A stretch of DNA of 64,000 nt from Allolobophora icterica (GCA_963556255.1 OY744612.1:18340400-18404399); one strand, 5' to 3'. Positions 53,887 through 64,000 are shown, counted from the stretch's first letter. Numbers and translations are program-made. The notes: a model not told the origin generated them from the sequence alone.

Positions 53887-55277
53887 CTATGTAAAACAAA
53901 AGTATTTGCCGGTCATATGACGGGTGGAAAAAGAAAATGAATGGATTGATCGAAGAGAAACGAATTTGTTTATTGGAATGCTTGATTATGTCACACTGCG
54001 TGTCAGACAGACGGATTGCTAGACAAACAGCGGTTAGAAAGTCTGTCTCTGCCTCCCTCCCTCCCTTCCGCCCTGGATCCAACAATAAAGTATAATTTAC
54101 ATGCCCTGTATTGCACGTGACCAATCTATGTTTAGGCTAATCAGTCTTCGCCTCGTCAGTATTTGCTCCCCCTCCCCCTCAACCTCCCGTCAGATCTTGT
54201 GCCATAATGAGGGAGTGATGCCGTGAGGGAAGGAGGGAAGGAGGGAGGGAAGGAGAGAGGGAGGGACAGAGCTAGGGCGGAAGGGAGAGAGGAGGCAGAG
54301 ACAGACTTACTAACCGCTGTTTGTCTGTCTATCTGTCTGTGTGTCTGACCGCCGGCTTCGGTCGATGCCGGCCTCAGCATGATTAGCAGCATCAGTAACA
54401 TTCCATACATTCCACTGCAGCCAAGAAGGGACGGCCGCTACATTCCAAAGCGTTTATCGTACGATGGAAACACAGATCTGGGAGACTATATATGAGATTT
54501 TCAACTTATCGCAGAGTATAGCTTTGTAGCCATCGAGATGTTTCGTTGTATGACCTGATTCGTATCTTTAGATGCGAATTTTCTCCGATTGTTCGTCGAC
54601 CAGCGAGTGGACAGTCGTACAGGGTCGTGAAAAACGATCAACAGCGAAAGCAATTCGAGGACTGCTTCTCTTTGCACGGATCCCGGTTTTCGTTTAAGTT
54701 TCGCTTAAGTTGCATTAAGTCGAAACTCAAACGAATTCCCTTATACGTTAAAGAACCCGGATAAAGAGCTGTGCGAATTGATTGCCTGATGGATTGGCTG
54801 CTCTATGGTTTCTATAGCGCCCGCTAGAGCCCTCTGTCGCTTGCTGGTGTTAGAATAATGCCCTCAGACACTGTACACTAATGTGGCCTGTGTCTGAAGA
54901 GGAACAGAGTAGCAGATTGGTAAGAGCGCTCAGTGGTTACTGGGTAGTGTTGTGAGCAAGACCTCCACTGACAATTAAGAAGAGCCGTCAAGTGATGCTC
55001 GTTCATTAGGTAGTTGCGCTAAAAAAGTTTAAAAAATATTTATAATTCCGCGAACGATATATGCCTCCATCGATCCATTATGAACACCTTTATTACGCCA
55101 AATAGGTAGAATCAACAACCAAAACCAAAATGTAACAATATACACATCAGTCCATACATGTATACGCACAATCGCACATACAGACATACATACATATATA
55201 AACATACATATATATACACATAAATACATACATACATGCATACATACATATACATACATACATATACATGCATGCAT
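53887..55277. other. Unassigned; possible tRNA-derived SINE head at 54905-54970
   Basis: 54170-54300 is a purine-rich GGGAGGGA patch. 54905-54970 has AGATTGGTAAGAGCGCTCAG, which resembles a Pol III A box in a tRNA-like context; no convincing B box follows. 55180-55277 is an ACAT repeat into which the LINE below is inserted. A short ORF at 54546-54764 is not recognised. Confidence 0.3.
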
Positions 55278-57065
55278 GTCGCCCGAGATGAAAAGAACCC
55301 AAAACGTCTCTGGTCTTCCATCTCGGGACTCCTGGGCCGAGCCTCCCGTTCGTCTTCCTCTCCTGCATTTTCGGCCAATGATTTCCTCAGAATGATGACA
55401 GAAAAGATTGCGGGCTTACGTGCTTCAACCGCCGACTCGCCTCCACCTGAATTCACACGCACGGACTTCAAGTTTGGTGACTTTCGTCCCATCCTTGAGG
55501 CTGATCTTCGACGTGTTCTCAGCTCTTCAAACCAGAAATCTTGTGAACTGGACCCGCTTCCTCCGTTTATTCTTACTAATGTTTTGGATGATGTTGTCCC
55601 ATTTTTTATATATTTGTTCAATAGGTCTCTAGCAGAGGGCCATCTCCCTCCATCTCAGAAGCAAGCTATTGTCTTCCCTTCCCTCAAAAAACCTAATCTT
55701 GACTCGCAAGTATGTTCTAACTATCGTCCTATTTCTAACCTTTCTTTTCTCTCTAAAACTCTTGAGAGACTTGTCTCGCTTCAACTTCTGCCCTATCTTG
55801 AACAGTCTGGACTCCTCCCTTCTAGTCAATCAGGGTTTAGAGGTCACCATTCTACGGAAACTGCCCTCCTGTCCCTTCTCTCGGACATTTATACTGCCAT
55901 TGACAGGTCTCATTTGACGCTTCTAGCGCTCTTCGATGTTTCCTCGGCCTTCGACATGGTTGACCATGAAATCCTACTTCGACGTCTTGAACTATCTTGT
56001 GGTCTCAGTGGTCTCCCTCTTCTTTGGTTCAAATCTTACCTCTCTGACCGTACTCAGAGGATTGTCCTTGGTGACTCCAGAACTGCCTGGGTTAGAGTTG
56101 AGTATGATGTCCCACAGGGTTCTGTCCTTGGCCCCATTCTGTACTTACTCTACACAGCTGACATACCTTCTATATTTACTAAACACTTTACCTCTGGTCA
56201 CCTTTATGCAGATGACGTTCAGATCTTTGTCCAAGGCCCATCCTCTCAGCAGATCTCCCTTGTTGGATCCATTCATTCCCTGTCACATGATCTCCACTCT
56301 TGGATGTCATCAAATCGACTTAACCTTAACTCTTCTAAGACCCAACTGATCTGGTTTGGCACTAAACAGCAACTTTCTAAACTTGATATCCCACTTCTGT
56401 CGTCAATATACCCTGCTTTTTCATTTTCATCCAGTGTTCGGGATTTGGGTGTCACCCTTGATAGTACCCTCTCGTTTTCTGAACACCTCTCCCACCTGAC
56501 ACGTTCCTGTTTCTATCATCTGAGGCGTTTGAGGGCTGTAAGAAGATCAGTTTCTCCTTCAGTGTTCACTACTATGGTCCATGCCTTCATTTGCTGCCGC
56601 ATTGACTATTGCAATTCATTGTTTGCTGGGCTCCCTAAAGCGCTCCTTTCATCTCTGCAGTCTGTTCTGAATGCGGCTGCCAGGCTCATTGCCCGTTTTC
56701 CTCGCTTCTCTCACATAACTACCTTTATGACTGATGTACTTCACTGGCTTCCTGTTGCTTCCCGCATCCAATACAAGGTTCTTCTCCTGGTCTCTAGGAC
56801 TCAACTGGGAAAAGCTCCTAAATACCTCTGTGACCTAATGCGCAAACCTCTATCTGCTCTGTCTTCCCGCCCTCTTCGGTCTGCTGACCGCTTTGATCTG
56901 CTTGTCCCTCGCGCAAGGACTTCGATGGCTCAGCATCGTGCTTTTGCCATCCTTGGCCCTTCCCTTTGGAATGACCTGCCCCCCTCTCTCCGTAGCAAGA
57001 TATTGCTTGGGATCTCGCCTTCTTCTCTCCGCTGCCTAAAGACCTTTCTTTTCCCTCGGGGCTGA
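55278..57065 (+). CDS. LINE reverse transcriptase (ORF2 C-terminal part)
   Basis: About 595 codons from the truncation point. The frame continues upstream into the ACAT repeat, which supplies an artificial start at 55236. RT motifs in order: SNYRPISNLSFLSKTLERL, GFRGHHSTETALL, LFDVSSAFDMVDH (motif A Asp), PQGSVLGPILYLLYTADI (motif B), LYADDVQIFV (catalytic Asp pair), SSNRLNLNSSKTQLIWFG and VRDLGVTLDSTLSF. The C-terminal part includes LHWLPVASRIQYKVLLL and LWNDLPPSLRS, typical of CR1/Jockey-group elements. No stop or frameshift inside, so the copy is young. It cannot be autonomous without the endonuclease part. Confidence 0.92.
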   Translation, partial: VARDEKNPKRLWSSISGLLGRASRSSSSPAFSANDFLRMMTEKIAGLRASTADSPPPEFTRTDFKFGDFRPILEADLRRVLSSSNQKSCELDPLPPFILTNVLDDVVPFFIYLFNRSLAEGHLPPSQKQAIVFPSLKKPNLDSQVCSNYRPISNLSFLSKTLERLVSLQLLPYLEQSGLLPSSQSGFRGHHSTETALLSLLSDIYTAIDRSHLTLLALFDVSSAFDMVDHEILLRRLELSCGLSGLPLLWFKSYLSDRTQRIVLGDSRTAWVRVEYDVPQGSVLGPILYLLYTADIPSIFTKHFTSGHLYADDVQIFVQGPSSQQISLVGSIHSLSHDLHSWMSSNRLNLNSSKTQLIWFGTKQQLSKLDIPLLSSIYPAFSFSSSVRDLGVTLDSTLSFSEHLSHLTRSCFYHLRRLRAVRRSVSPSVFTTMVHAFICCRIDYCNSLFAGLPKALLSSLQSVLNAAARLIARFPRFSHITTFMTDVLHWLPVASRIQYKVLLLVSRTQLGKAPKYLCDLMRKPLSALSSRPLRSADRFDLLVPRARTSMAQHRAFAILGPSLWNDLPPSLRSKILLGISPSSLRCLKTFLFPRG

Positions 57066-57120
57066 CACGCTGGGAGCGCCTCTGAATAGTCTATGCTGTG
57101 AGAGGCGCTTTATAAATAAT
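55278..57120 (+). mobile_element. 5'-truncated CR1/L2-like LINE with intact RT ORF
   Basis: The element begins abruptly within an ACAT repeat, lacks the endonuclease domain, and has an intact polymerase frame to the stop at 57065. The 3' UTR is only about 50 bp and contains a perfect 9-bp hairpin, AGCGCCTCT (57075-57083) with AGAGGCGCT (57101-57109), then TTATAAATAATCAT and AT-rich microsatellite. Short tails with the same GGCGCT-TATAAA word recur through the window. Confidence 0.88.
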
Positions 57121-57212
57121 CATATAAGATATATATATGTACATAAATACAAACATAATATACATACATATATATATATACATACATATATACATACATA
57201 AATACATACATA

Positions 57213-58006
57213 CACTGTGTCCCGATGAAAAGTAGACCCCAAGAAAAAGTGTCATAACTCGGTCAAACCTTTTAGCATTTGCCTGAAATTTTAAAAACAA
57301 CAACACTAGCCATATTGCCACCAAATTGTAACGCCGTTTGGAAATGTTAGTGAGTTTGTCAAGTTTATGAACGTTTAAGATGCAGTACTGAAAAGAGGAA
57401 ATTTCCAACATACAAGAGCTATAAGGAAGTGAAGTTCAGCTACAGCTGGTGTTCAAAATGTCATCCTTGTTCACGGACACACGACCGTAGACGTGGACGC
57501 CACTGTTTGATGGCCCGGTCGATGATCACGTGGCCAAACAGCTGCCACTCTTCAATCAGGTGATCAATGTCACGAATGCGGGAACGCTAAACGCGCTCCT
57601 CCAGTACAATCCAGATTTGATAGTCAACTGGATTGAGGTCTGGCTTGTTAGGCGGCCACAGGCTCACAGCTGCGGGGATATGAAGTCGGGTGTCTCCCTG
57701 GATAGCAGAGCAATGGTCTCACGTGCTCGGTGCGCAAGGGCACTGTCTTGTTGAATGTGAAGTAGCTGCCCGATGAAAAGTAGACCCCTAAACGTTTGTC
57801 AAAAATTTGTATGTTGGAAATTTCCCCTTTTCAGTATTGCATCTCAAACATTGATAAACTTGACAAACTCATCAACATTTCCAAACGGCGTTACAATTTG
57901 GTGGCAATATGGCTAATGTTGTTTTTAAAATTTCAGGCAAATGCTAAGAGTTATGACCGAGTTATGACACTTTTTCTTGGGGTCCACTTTTCATCGGGAC
58001 ATAGTG
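57213..58006 (-). mobile_element. Mariner-type deletion derivative with long TIRs
   Basis: 794 bp flanked by TA (57211-57212 and 58007-58008). The inverted ends CACTGTGTCCCGATGAAAAG and complement of CACTATGTCCCGATGAAAAG continue for about 200 bp with few differences. The TIR start also recurs once inside in direct orientation (about 57771-57790, GCCCGATGAAAAGTAGACCC), indicating an internal rearrangement. Confidence 0.82.
57420..57770 (-). pseudogene. Mariner transposase remnant
   Basis: On the minus strand the sequence reads QQDSALAHRARE, then WPPNKPDLNPVDYQIW, which includes the third catalytic Asp region of mariner transposases, then SRIRDIDHLIEEWQLF and QWRPRLRSCV. The N-terminal half is missing and the frame is interrupted. 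Confidence 0.78.
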
Positions 58007-58127
58007 TACATACATACATGCATGCATACATACATACATACATAAATATACATGCATAGTTGCATACATACACATTCATACATATACATGCATACATACA
58101 TACATACAATAATTCATTCATTCATTT

Positions 58128-58180
58128 GAGCATTTATATAGCGCCTACTCAGAGGCGCTCCCGACTCCAGCACGAACATA
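58128..58180 (-). repeat. Inverted LINE 3' tail fragment
   Basis: CATTTATATAGCGCCTACTC then AGAGGCGCTCCC is the reverse complement of the LINE 3' hairpin and tail, preceded by ATTC repeats that would be its 3' tail. Confidence 0.6.
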
Positions 58181-58655
58181 CATGCTTACATGCATACATA
58201 TCAATTGCCTGACTTCAATTGCGCCTAGAAGTCCTGTGTCCATCCACACTAGTATCTGCTGTCAGCAGACATTACTGAAGCCGGTGTAAGAGAGCTTCAC
58301 GTCTCAAGGAAGTTCGTCGCAATCGGAGAATTAAGATTAATGAGATCCCGCGGAAAGTCCGGCAATGTGATTTCTTGTTAAGTAAATTCGGTCTCTGGAT
58401 GTCTGGTCCAACCAATATGATTACCGCCAAGAAATTGATTGAAGTTGCAACAGTCGTTGAAGCTATTCAGAATGCTACGCCGCACTAATAATTCACACAA
58501 TGAATCTGGTTCCCTTCCCATTCATCCATCAGAAGCGATCACCTATGCACCTACACATCCACCCATCCACCCTAGATCCATCCATCTCTCGATCTATCAC
58601 CCTTCTATCAATCAGGTCTTCAGTTCGTCAATCCACCCATCCGATCCCCCATTCA
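58181..58655. other. No recognisable feature
   Basis: Unassigned sequence up to the CCAT/CCGT array. Confidence 0.35.
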
Positions 58656-59392
58656 TCAATCTATCCATCCGTCCGTCCGTCCGTCCGTCCGTCCGTCCGT
58701 CCGTCCGTCCGTCCGTCCGTCCGTCCGTCCGTCCGTCCGTCCATCCATCCATCCATCCATCCATCCATCCATCCAGCCATCCATCCATCCACCCATCCAT
58801 TCATCCATCCATCCATCCATCTACCCTCCCATCCATCCATCCACCCATCCATCCATCCACTCTCCCATCCACCCTCCATGCTTCCATCCATCCATCTATC
58901 CATCCATCTATCTATCCATCCATCTATTCATCCATCCATCCATTTATCTATCCATCCGTCCACATACCTATACGTCCGTCCATCCATCCATCCATCCATC
59001 AACCCTCCGATCCATCCACTCATCCATCTACATTCCACATTCATCCATCCACCCATCCACCCATCCGCCCTCTTATCCTCCCATCCATCCATCTTTCAAT
59101 CCATCAATCCACCCTCCTATCCACTCTCCCTCCATCCTTCCATCCACCTATCCGTCCGTCCATCCATCCATCCATCCATCCATCTATCCATTCATTCATT
59201 CATTCATTCATTTGTCCATCCGTCCATATACCCTTGCGTCCATTCATCCACCCTCTCATCCACCTACCCCCATCCATCCATCCATCCATCCATCCATCCA
59301 TCCATCCATCCATCCATCCATCCATCCATCCATCCATCCATCCATCCATCCATCCGTCCGTCCATCCATCCATCCATCCATCCATGCCATAT
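58656..59392. repeat. (CCGT)n then (CCAT)n microsatellite
   Basis: 58667-58740 is pure CCGT, then CCAT with CCAC, CCTC and TCAT variants to 59392. Long frames of Pro/Ser/Ile/His are compositional. Confidence 0.95.
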
Positions 59393-61121
59393 GCCATTTC
59401 GTTAGGACACAAGACCGGCAGATGGCGTTTCAAGTAATTTATTGTAAGTGACGTCACGTCGCGTCGGACAGCAAGCGACCTCAGACGTTGCATTCGGTCA
59501 GCAGTTGTTCGATTAATACTTCAACGGCATTCCATAAAGAAGTCTCGAAGGCAGATGTTTTTCTCCTTGATCCGAGATACACACTGCGTTATTTATGAAA
59601 TCTGTAGCCATTATTTATACATCATATATATACATATATATATATATATATTATAACGAGGCTATGTCGTATGTCCTGTTCACGAGCTTCTATATATCTC
59701 TACTGGATAAGCAGGTGTTCATTTGTTAGCGTCTGTCTCGCGAACATCATGACCCAACGTGGTTAGTAACTAGATAAGCAGGTCTAGTCTTTATAAACAT
59801 GTGACAGACGCCCATATATTGCAAGCAGTAATGCTCACAAACAGCAAATAACAAAATACGACAGTAAGAGAATCAATGATGTAATAAAATGCCCAAGCTA
59901 GGAAATAAAACGCTCAGTTTAGTTCAGCGATTCGAAGTTTAGTACGAGTTTGATGAACAGCTAACATCACTTCGTAGAGCGACCAAATGCAGAAGAGCAT
60001 TCATTCATTTTTATTTTTATATAATTGCCGGATATAATGAAAATGCGCATCAACAGCGCATGGTAGTCTGAAGCGTGAAATGCTTTCCGAACATCTCTTA
60101 TCACTGCCCACCCGCTTGCCTGGCTCCCTTCCTACGTTGAAATCTCATGACTAGCGTTCTGCGCTCAGATAATGAGGATTTGGCCGTCAGACTCTGCTGG
60201 TCTTTCTTCGGTCACTTCTTTTTTACATTATCGATTCTGTGCAGTGCTGCCTTTTCTGCTGTGTTTTTTGCTCACATACATCAAGCACATCATCATCATT
60301 ATACCGTGGATATATAGCCATAGTCTATGCTTAACACGCCAGTAGATGGGCAGTTCTATAGCGGCTACTAGGACCCTCTCGAAAGCTCTCTTGTATTAAT
60401 TCTGCGGCGCGTGTTGCAGACTGGCGGAATGTCTTGGATGACAGAACAGTCTCAGTCAGGAGTTCCCAAGCTTTCCTCTTCCCTGCACCCTCAGGACATG
60501 TTTGATTAATGTTCACATTCCCTACAAAAGTAAAATCACATTTGAAGGTGAATAAGTCAAAGTTCAGGTTTTTAAACCACAGATTGAATCACCTATACGC
60601 TCATACAGTACTGCGGGAGAACAAATTGAACTAAAGAAGCTTTTTAATCAATGCATAAAATACAAATATAAATTGAGAAATTTAGACAAAAATATACGTT
60701 GGAGTTCAATAGCAACATACTTTCCCTCTTTGTCGCACTCCCTGAAATGCCATCTCGCACCCCTGGAGCTGCGGGCATGCACCTCAGGTTGGGAACCCTG
60801 GTCTCAGTGGATACTACCACAGCTTTCGAGAAGAAGTTATGAACTATTGGATTATTGATAATTATTTTCGTAATTTGCAGTGAGGTTCAAACACAAATTA
60901 AACGTCTTGAGGCACTTAAAGTTTTGTATGCTATGACCTACGTTATGCTATTGTACGTTATGGTGTCATGTTCTGTCGTATCACGTCACTTTTTGTCATG
61001 TCATGTCGTCCAAAACTGAGTTCCTGTTTCTTGCACTACGCAGCAATTGAAAAACGCTGAGTTTGGAACAGTTTTGTTGTACAATGCAACTGTTCAGCTC
61101 GTGGTTTGGGCGTTTATTTGA
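59393..61121. other. No recognisable gene
   Basis: Unassigned sequence. 59625-59652 is a TA repeat. 60331-60516 on the minus strand is a 61-codon frame with nothing recognisable. 60880-61010 has TATGTTATG/TGTCATGTC simple patches. Confidence 0.4.
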
Positions 61122-61129
61122 TTGTAGAG

Positions 61130-62156
61130 CAGAGGTGGGCAAACTACGGCCCGCGGGCCGGATCCGGCCCGCCAACACTTTTTATCCGGCCCCCACAATC
61201 CCTCAGAAAATTTTAAAAAAAATTCAGACCGCGAGAAGTTTTCTTCGTTTTATTCAAGAGGCGCTGCTCTCTTGCTTACTATTCCGGTCTTGTCTTTAAT
61301 AATAACTCTATGCATTAATTCTGCCGATCTTCCCCACTTCCCTTCGGAGGTTTTTGCACGTAATCTGTATGCGCAAAAGTGAAATCCTTTCAAGCAAAGC
61401 TAATGTTTCTTTCAAAGCACATGAAAGAACAAAACTACGGGAAATATAGCCTTCAGCCTTCAAGTTTGATAGAAGAGTGGTTAATTTGTGGATTAATTTT
61501 TATATCAATTGACACTGAATTTGCTGTGCTTACAATACCGTTCACATTTGACATTGACAATTAGCTCCTACGGAACTTCAGCTGGAGTTAACCGACCCAC
61601 AACGTGACATTGTTCTCAAAGAACAGCTCAAAGGACCAGGCCTGATAACATTCTTTTCTTTGCTCAGAAAGGAAAAATTCTCAAATCTACAAACTTTTGC
61701 TTTAAAAATGTTTCTGTTATTCGCATATACTTTATACTTACACCTATCAACTATGAAGATAAACAAATCCAGGTGCAGATCTCAGTTAAGTGATCTAAAC
61801 TTGAACTCGAACTGTGAGTTGCAACCAGCCACTATCACTCCGGATTATGGGAAACTTGTTAACTAAACAAGTCAAGGCTTATCCCGCCTGTTTAGGAGTT
61901 GTAAGGTGCCCTTGTAGCGGCATGGGCGCGTTACGGTGCCATATAAATTTTCGTTATTATTTATTATTATTAAATGCATGCATGTTCACAATCGCATGCA
62001 TCTCATTAGTAACAGCCAAAGTGTATTTAATATACTATAAATAGTAAACTTCTTTTCGTGTAAGTCGTTATTAAAAGTTAAAAATTTGTTATCCGGCCCT
62101 CCGAATATTTTTGGCGTTTAATGTGGCCCCATGTGCAAAAAGTTTGCCCACCCCTG
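61130..62156 (+). mobile_element. hAT element, internally deleted
   Basis: 1,027 bp with ends CAGAGGTGGGCAAACTACGG and AAAGTTTGCCCACCCCTG, and a perfect 8-bp duplication TTGTAGAG at 61122-61129 and 62157-62164. Subterminal sequence (GGCCCGCGGGCCGGATCCGG) is typical of Charlie/ZBED-type hAT ends. It retains a decayed transposase tail. Confidence 0.92.
61360..61867 (+). pseudogene. hAT transposase C-terminal remnant
   Basis: Across frame changes it reads SSKANVSFKAHERTKLREI (about 61387-61447), PTELQLELTDPQRDIVLKEQ (61564-61625), then SLLRKEKFSNLQTFALKMFL and MKINKSRCRSQLSDLNLN. The last part corresponds to the hAT dimerisation region (normally ...SxMxxIKSxxRxxLxDxxL...). Stops and shifts make it non-functional. 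Confidence 0.72.
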
Positions 62157-62234
62157 TTGTAGAGTAATCCTTCTGTGTGGATCGTCGCCGATTAGTCAAG
62201 AAGAGCAATGCGATAATTTTGGCATTATCCATAA

Positions 62235-62425
62235 AGAAGAAATCTCTCGGTGGATGGAAAGAAGAGATCTCATTGTGTATGGAAAGAAGAAATCTCATTG
62301 TGGATAGAAAGAAAAAATCTCATTGTGGATAGAAAGAAAAAATCTCATTGTGGACAGAAAGAAGAAATCTCATTGTGGACAGAAAGAAGAAATCTCATTG
62401 TGGATAGCAAGAAAAAACTCAATGT
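62235..62425 (+). repeat. 26-bp tandem repeats in the Gypsy U3
   Basis: Unit GAAAGAAGAAATCTCATTGT plus GGATAG, about seven copies with small changes. The position upstream of the promoter resembles retroviral enhancer repeats. Confidence 0.8.
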
Positions 62426-62588
62426 GGATGTCGCGGTCTACGCGGGTGCATGCATCAAGGGAAGAAAACCGACGCGTCAACAAGCTTGTTTACATCGCAC
62501 ACAAAATTCTGCAGCAAGCTGTCCACATAAATCGGTGCATGCAACAAGGATATACGTGTTCAGTAGGACTTTCCAGGGAAAAGTACAG

Positions 62589-62632
62589 TGACGTCACAGA
62601 ACGTTCTGGAATCCGGGAGAACTCTATATAAG
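62589..62632 (+). promoter_or_regulatory. CRE, heat-shock element and TATA box of the Gypsy LTR
   Basis: TGACGTCA (62589-62596) is a perfect CRE. GAACGTTCTGGAA (62599-62611) matches the three-unit heat-shock element nGAAnnTTCnnGAAn. TATATAAG is at 62625-62632. A GGACTTTCC (NF-kB-like) word is at 62566-62574. Confidence 0.65.
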
Positions 62633-62863
62633 ATAGACCTGATGTACATTGGGGGCCTTTTGACGAAGATTTGTAAACGTTGAAACATTGATCGTATGAC
62701 GTTCAATCGAGACCAGCCAACCTGTGTGCTGTCTACGATTGTGATATTTGATAGACGAGTTGACTTACTTTACACTTAATCGACTTTATTTTAAATTAAA
62801 GATCTTTTAATAGTTCCTTCGTTGGTTCGTCGTTGAGATCGAAGGAGTCGACCGCGACATTAT

Positions 62864-62881
62864 TGGTGTCAGAAGTGGGAT
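62864..62881 (+). other. Gypsy primer-binding site
   Basis: TGGTGTCAGAAGTGGGAT starts with the TGG complementary to a tRNA CCA end. I recall this PBS as common in Gypsy elements (usually assigned to tRNA-Leu). It lies four bases after a CA that may end the LTR. Confidence 0.75.
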
Positions 62882-63385
62882 CATCGGTGTTGGATCCGGT
62901 GAAGAAGACGCGAGCCGGCGGAGGAAGGAGTCAACCCGGAGGATCAAGAGACGGTCTGTTCCAGACAGCGAGCGGATCGAGACGCCTTTCTACCGTGGGA
63001 GACGGGTGAATCGGCATACGACAGTCGGACGGACGAAGTGCGTCGTTCGGCTGAGACAGCAGAAGACAGCAGTCAACATACGGGTAAGATCCTAGGTGTT
63101 GTCGTGGCTGAGAAGGAGAAAAGAGAGTGGAGTTGCAGCCGAGTGGGAGGCAGCCATTATTTCTCTTTCAATATCTGCTGATTATTTCTTTGAAATTTGA
63201 TCCATTGTTGTGATCGAGGCCAGACTTGCGTGAGCTTGTATAGTTTTTGCGTACTTGGCGAGTGTACTTCTTTGGATACTGCATAATTGCACTTTGGGTT
63301 GTGGAATTTTCCTTTTGTGTGGCGGGTTTGCCGCGTGGTGTCTGTTTTTTTTTTGTTGATTGTTGTTGACTGACTGTTTGTAAAA
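62882..63385 (+). other. Gypsy 5' leader
   Basis: Untranslated leader between the primer-binding site and gag ATG. Probably contains packaging signals; none can be named. Minus-strand frames here are shadows. Confidence 0.55.
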
Positions 63386-64000
63386 ATGGAAGCGTTGACA
63401 ACAGAGATGCAAGCGAATATTCGCAAAATGTCGTCTGAGCGCCTTAGGGTGTATCTTATGAAGGCAGGAAGGGACGAAGATGATGTTATGTCATGGGATC
63501 GAAATCAATTAATGGAAGAATGGGCCATGGAGATTGGAAAAGAGGAAGAGGAATTTAAGGGTAGTCCAATATCTCCAACAGGAGTGGATTACGAGCTGCA
63601 GAAGCGCCGTCTGGAGTTCGAAATCCGTAAATATGAAGAACAAAGGGAGGAACGGAAGGAGAAGGAAGAAAGAGAAAGGGAGGAACGGAAGGAGAAGGAA
63701 GAAAGAGAGAGGGAGGAACGGAAGGAGAAGGAAGAAAGGGAGGAAAAGAGGAGAGAGGAAGAAAAGAAGGAACGGAAAGAGAAAGAAGAAAGAGAAAAGA
63801 AGGAACGGAAAGAGAAAGAAGAAAGGGAGAGGAAGGAAAAGCAGGAAGAACGAAATGTTAGAGATTCTTTAGCAAGTCGTACTAAGCGTTATAGTGATGC
63901 CCTTAAGAATATTCTTTGGAAATTTCCTTCCGACCCTATAGAAATTCCAGGTTTCTTTGATCACTTGGATGGTTTGTTTAATGTGTATGAGGTGGATGAA
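63386..64000 (+). CDS. gag: Gypsy Gag protein, 5' part (runs off the window)
   Basis: Open for 205 codons from ATG at 63386 (context AAAAATGG) to the last base of the window; the frame has no stop, so it is partial. The N-terminus MEALTTEMQANIRKMSSERL is followed by a short acidic region, then a long Arg/Glu/Lys helix (about residues 85-158) made of repeats of EERKEKEERE, then SLASRTKRYSDALKNILWKF and PIEIPGFFDHLDGLFNVYEV, the start of a Gypsy capsid domain. It lies 500 bp downstream of the primer-binding site. The charged repeat is a purine-rich minisatellite in DNA (63640-63840). Confidence 0.85.
   Translation, partial: MEALTTEMQANIRKMSSERLRVYLMKAGRDEDDVMSWDRNQLMEEWAMEIGKEEEEFKGSPISPTGVDYELQKRRLEFEIRKYEEQREERKEKEEREREERKEKEEREREERKEKEEREEKRREEEKKERKEKEEREKKERKEKEERERKEKQEERNVRDSLASRTKRYSDALKNILWKFPSDPIEIPGFFDHLDGLFNVYEVDE

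Larger units (their letters stand above)
62165..62859 (+). repeat. 5' LTR (at least in part) of a Gypsy retrotransposon
   Basis: The 3' boundary is set by the primer-binding site at 62864; CA at 62858-62859 may be the LTR end. A TATA box lies at 62625-62632 with promoter elements before it. The left boundary is not clear because the hAT element abuts at 62164, possibly inserted inside the LTR. Confidence 0.6.

Noticed and set aside
58439..59437. Pro/Ser/His-rich 332-codon ORF
   Set aside because: Translation of the CCAT/CCGT array.

Overview
The window is repeat-rich animal nuclear DNA. Signs of this are long ACAT/GTAT microsatellites, many DNA-transposon and retrotransposon copies, and one spliced-looking host exon of the neuroligin/type-B carboxylesterase family. 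A frequent AGGCCT-containing word (for example near 17859, 31192 and 32373) fits a marine invertebrate such as an echinoderm, hemichordate or mollusc, but this is only a weak inference; species cannot be named from the sequence.

The centrepiece is a complete Polinton/Maverick virus-like element at 216-16099 (15,884 bp). It starts 5'-AG, ends CT-3', has 328-bp terminal inverted repeats that differ at only two positions, and sits in a perfect 6-bp target duplication (AACATA). Integrase is next to the left end and protein-primed DNA polymerase B is next to the right end. Between them lie a PLA2-like protein with a zinc ribbon, an A32-type packaging ATPase, a probable minor capsid (penton) protein, a PX-like hydrophobic protein, a dUTPase-fold protein, a coiled-coil membrane protein, a DUF8207-like protein, an acidic Cys/Ser-repeat protein, a small basic precursor with an adenain-type cleavage site, the double-jelly-roll major capsid protein (one frameshift), a small HTH-like protein, a phage-fibre-like protein (two frameshifts) and an adenain-like cysteine protease. 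The unusual features are: (i) integrase has no usable ATG and overlaps the PLA2 frame at an A-AAA-AAA heptamer in exactly the phase for -1 frameshifting; (ii) a TATA-like/A-rich motif sits 0-8 nt before 13 of the start codons; (iii) strong palindromes lie exactly between both convergent gene pairs.

16.1-36 kb is mostly simple sequence and transposon debris: a hAT-like MITE (16876-17561), a mariner deletion derivative (19275-20107), CR1-like LINE fragments, a 1.5-kb 22-bp minisatellite (27.4-29.0 kb), and a minus-strand non-autonomous LTR element (30936-33698).

36-37 kb holds the minus-strand neuroligin-like coding exon (36272-36785, donor at 36271) with a CpG-rich upstream segment, probably the 5' end of a host gene whose downstream exons lie outside the window or are not recognisable here.

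37-64 kb is again transposon-dominated: LINE pseudogenes, a perfect 383-bp tandem duplication, a series of short hAT-type elements with readable 8-bp duplications (42590, 45069, 45485, 47377, 49689, 61130), a 5'-truncated CR1/L2-like LINE with an intact reverse transcriptase ORF (55278-57120), a second mariner derivative (57213-58006), and at the right edge the 5' part of a Gypsy LTR retrotransposon with a CRE, heat-shock-element and TATA promoter, a primer-binding site and an open gag that runs off the window.
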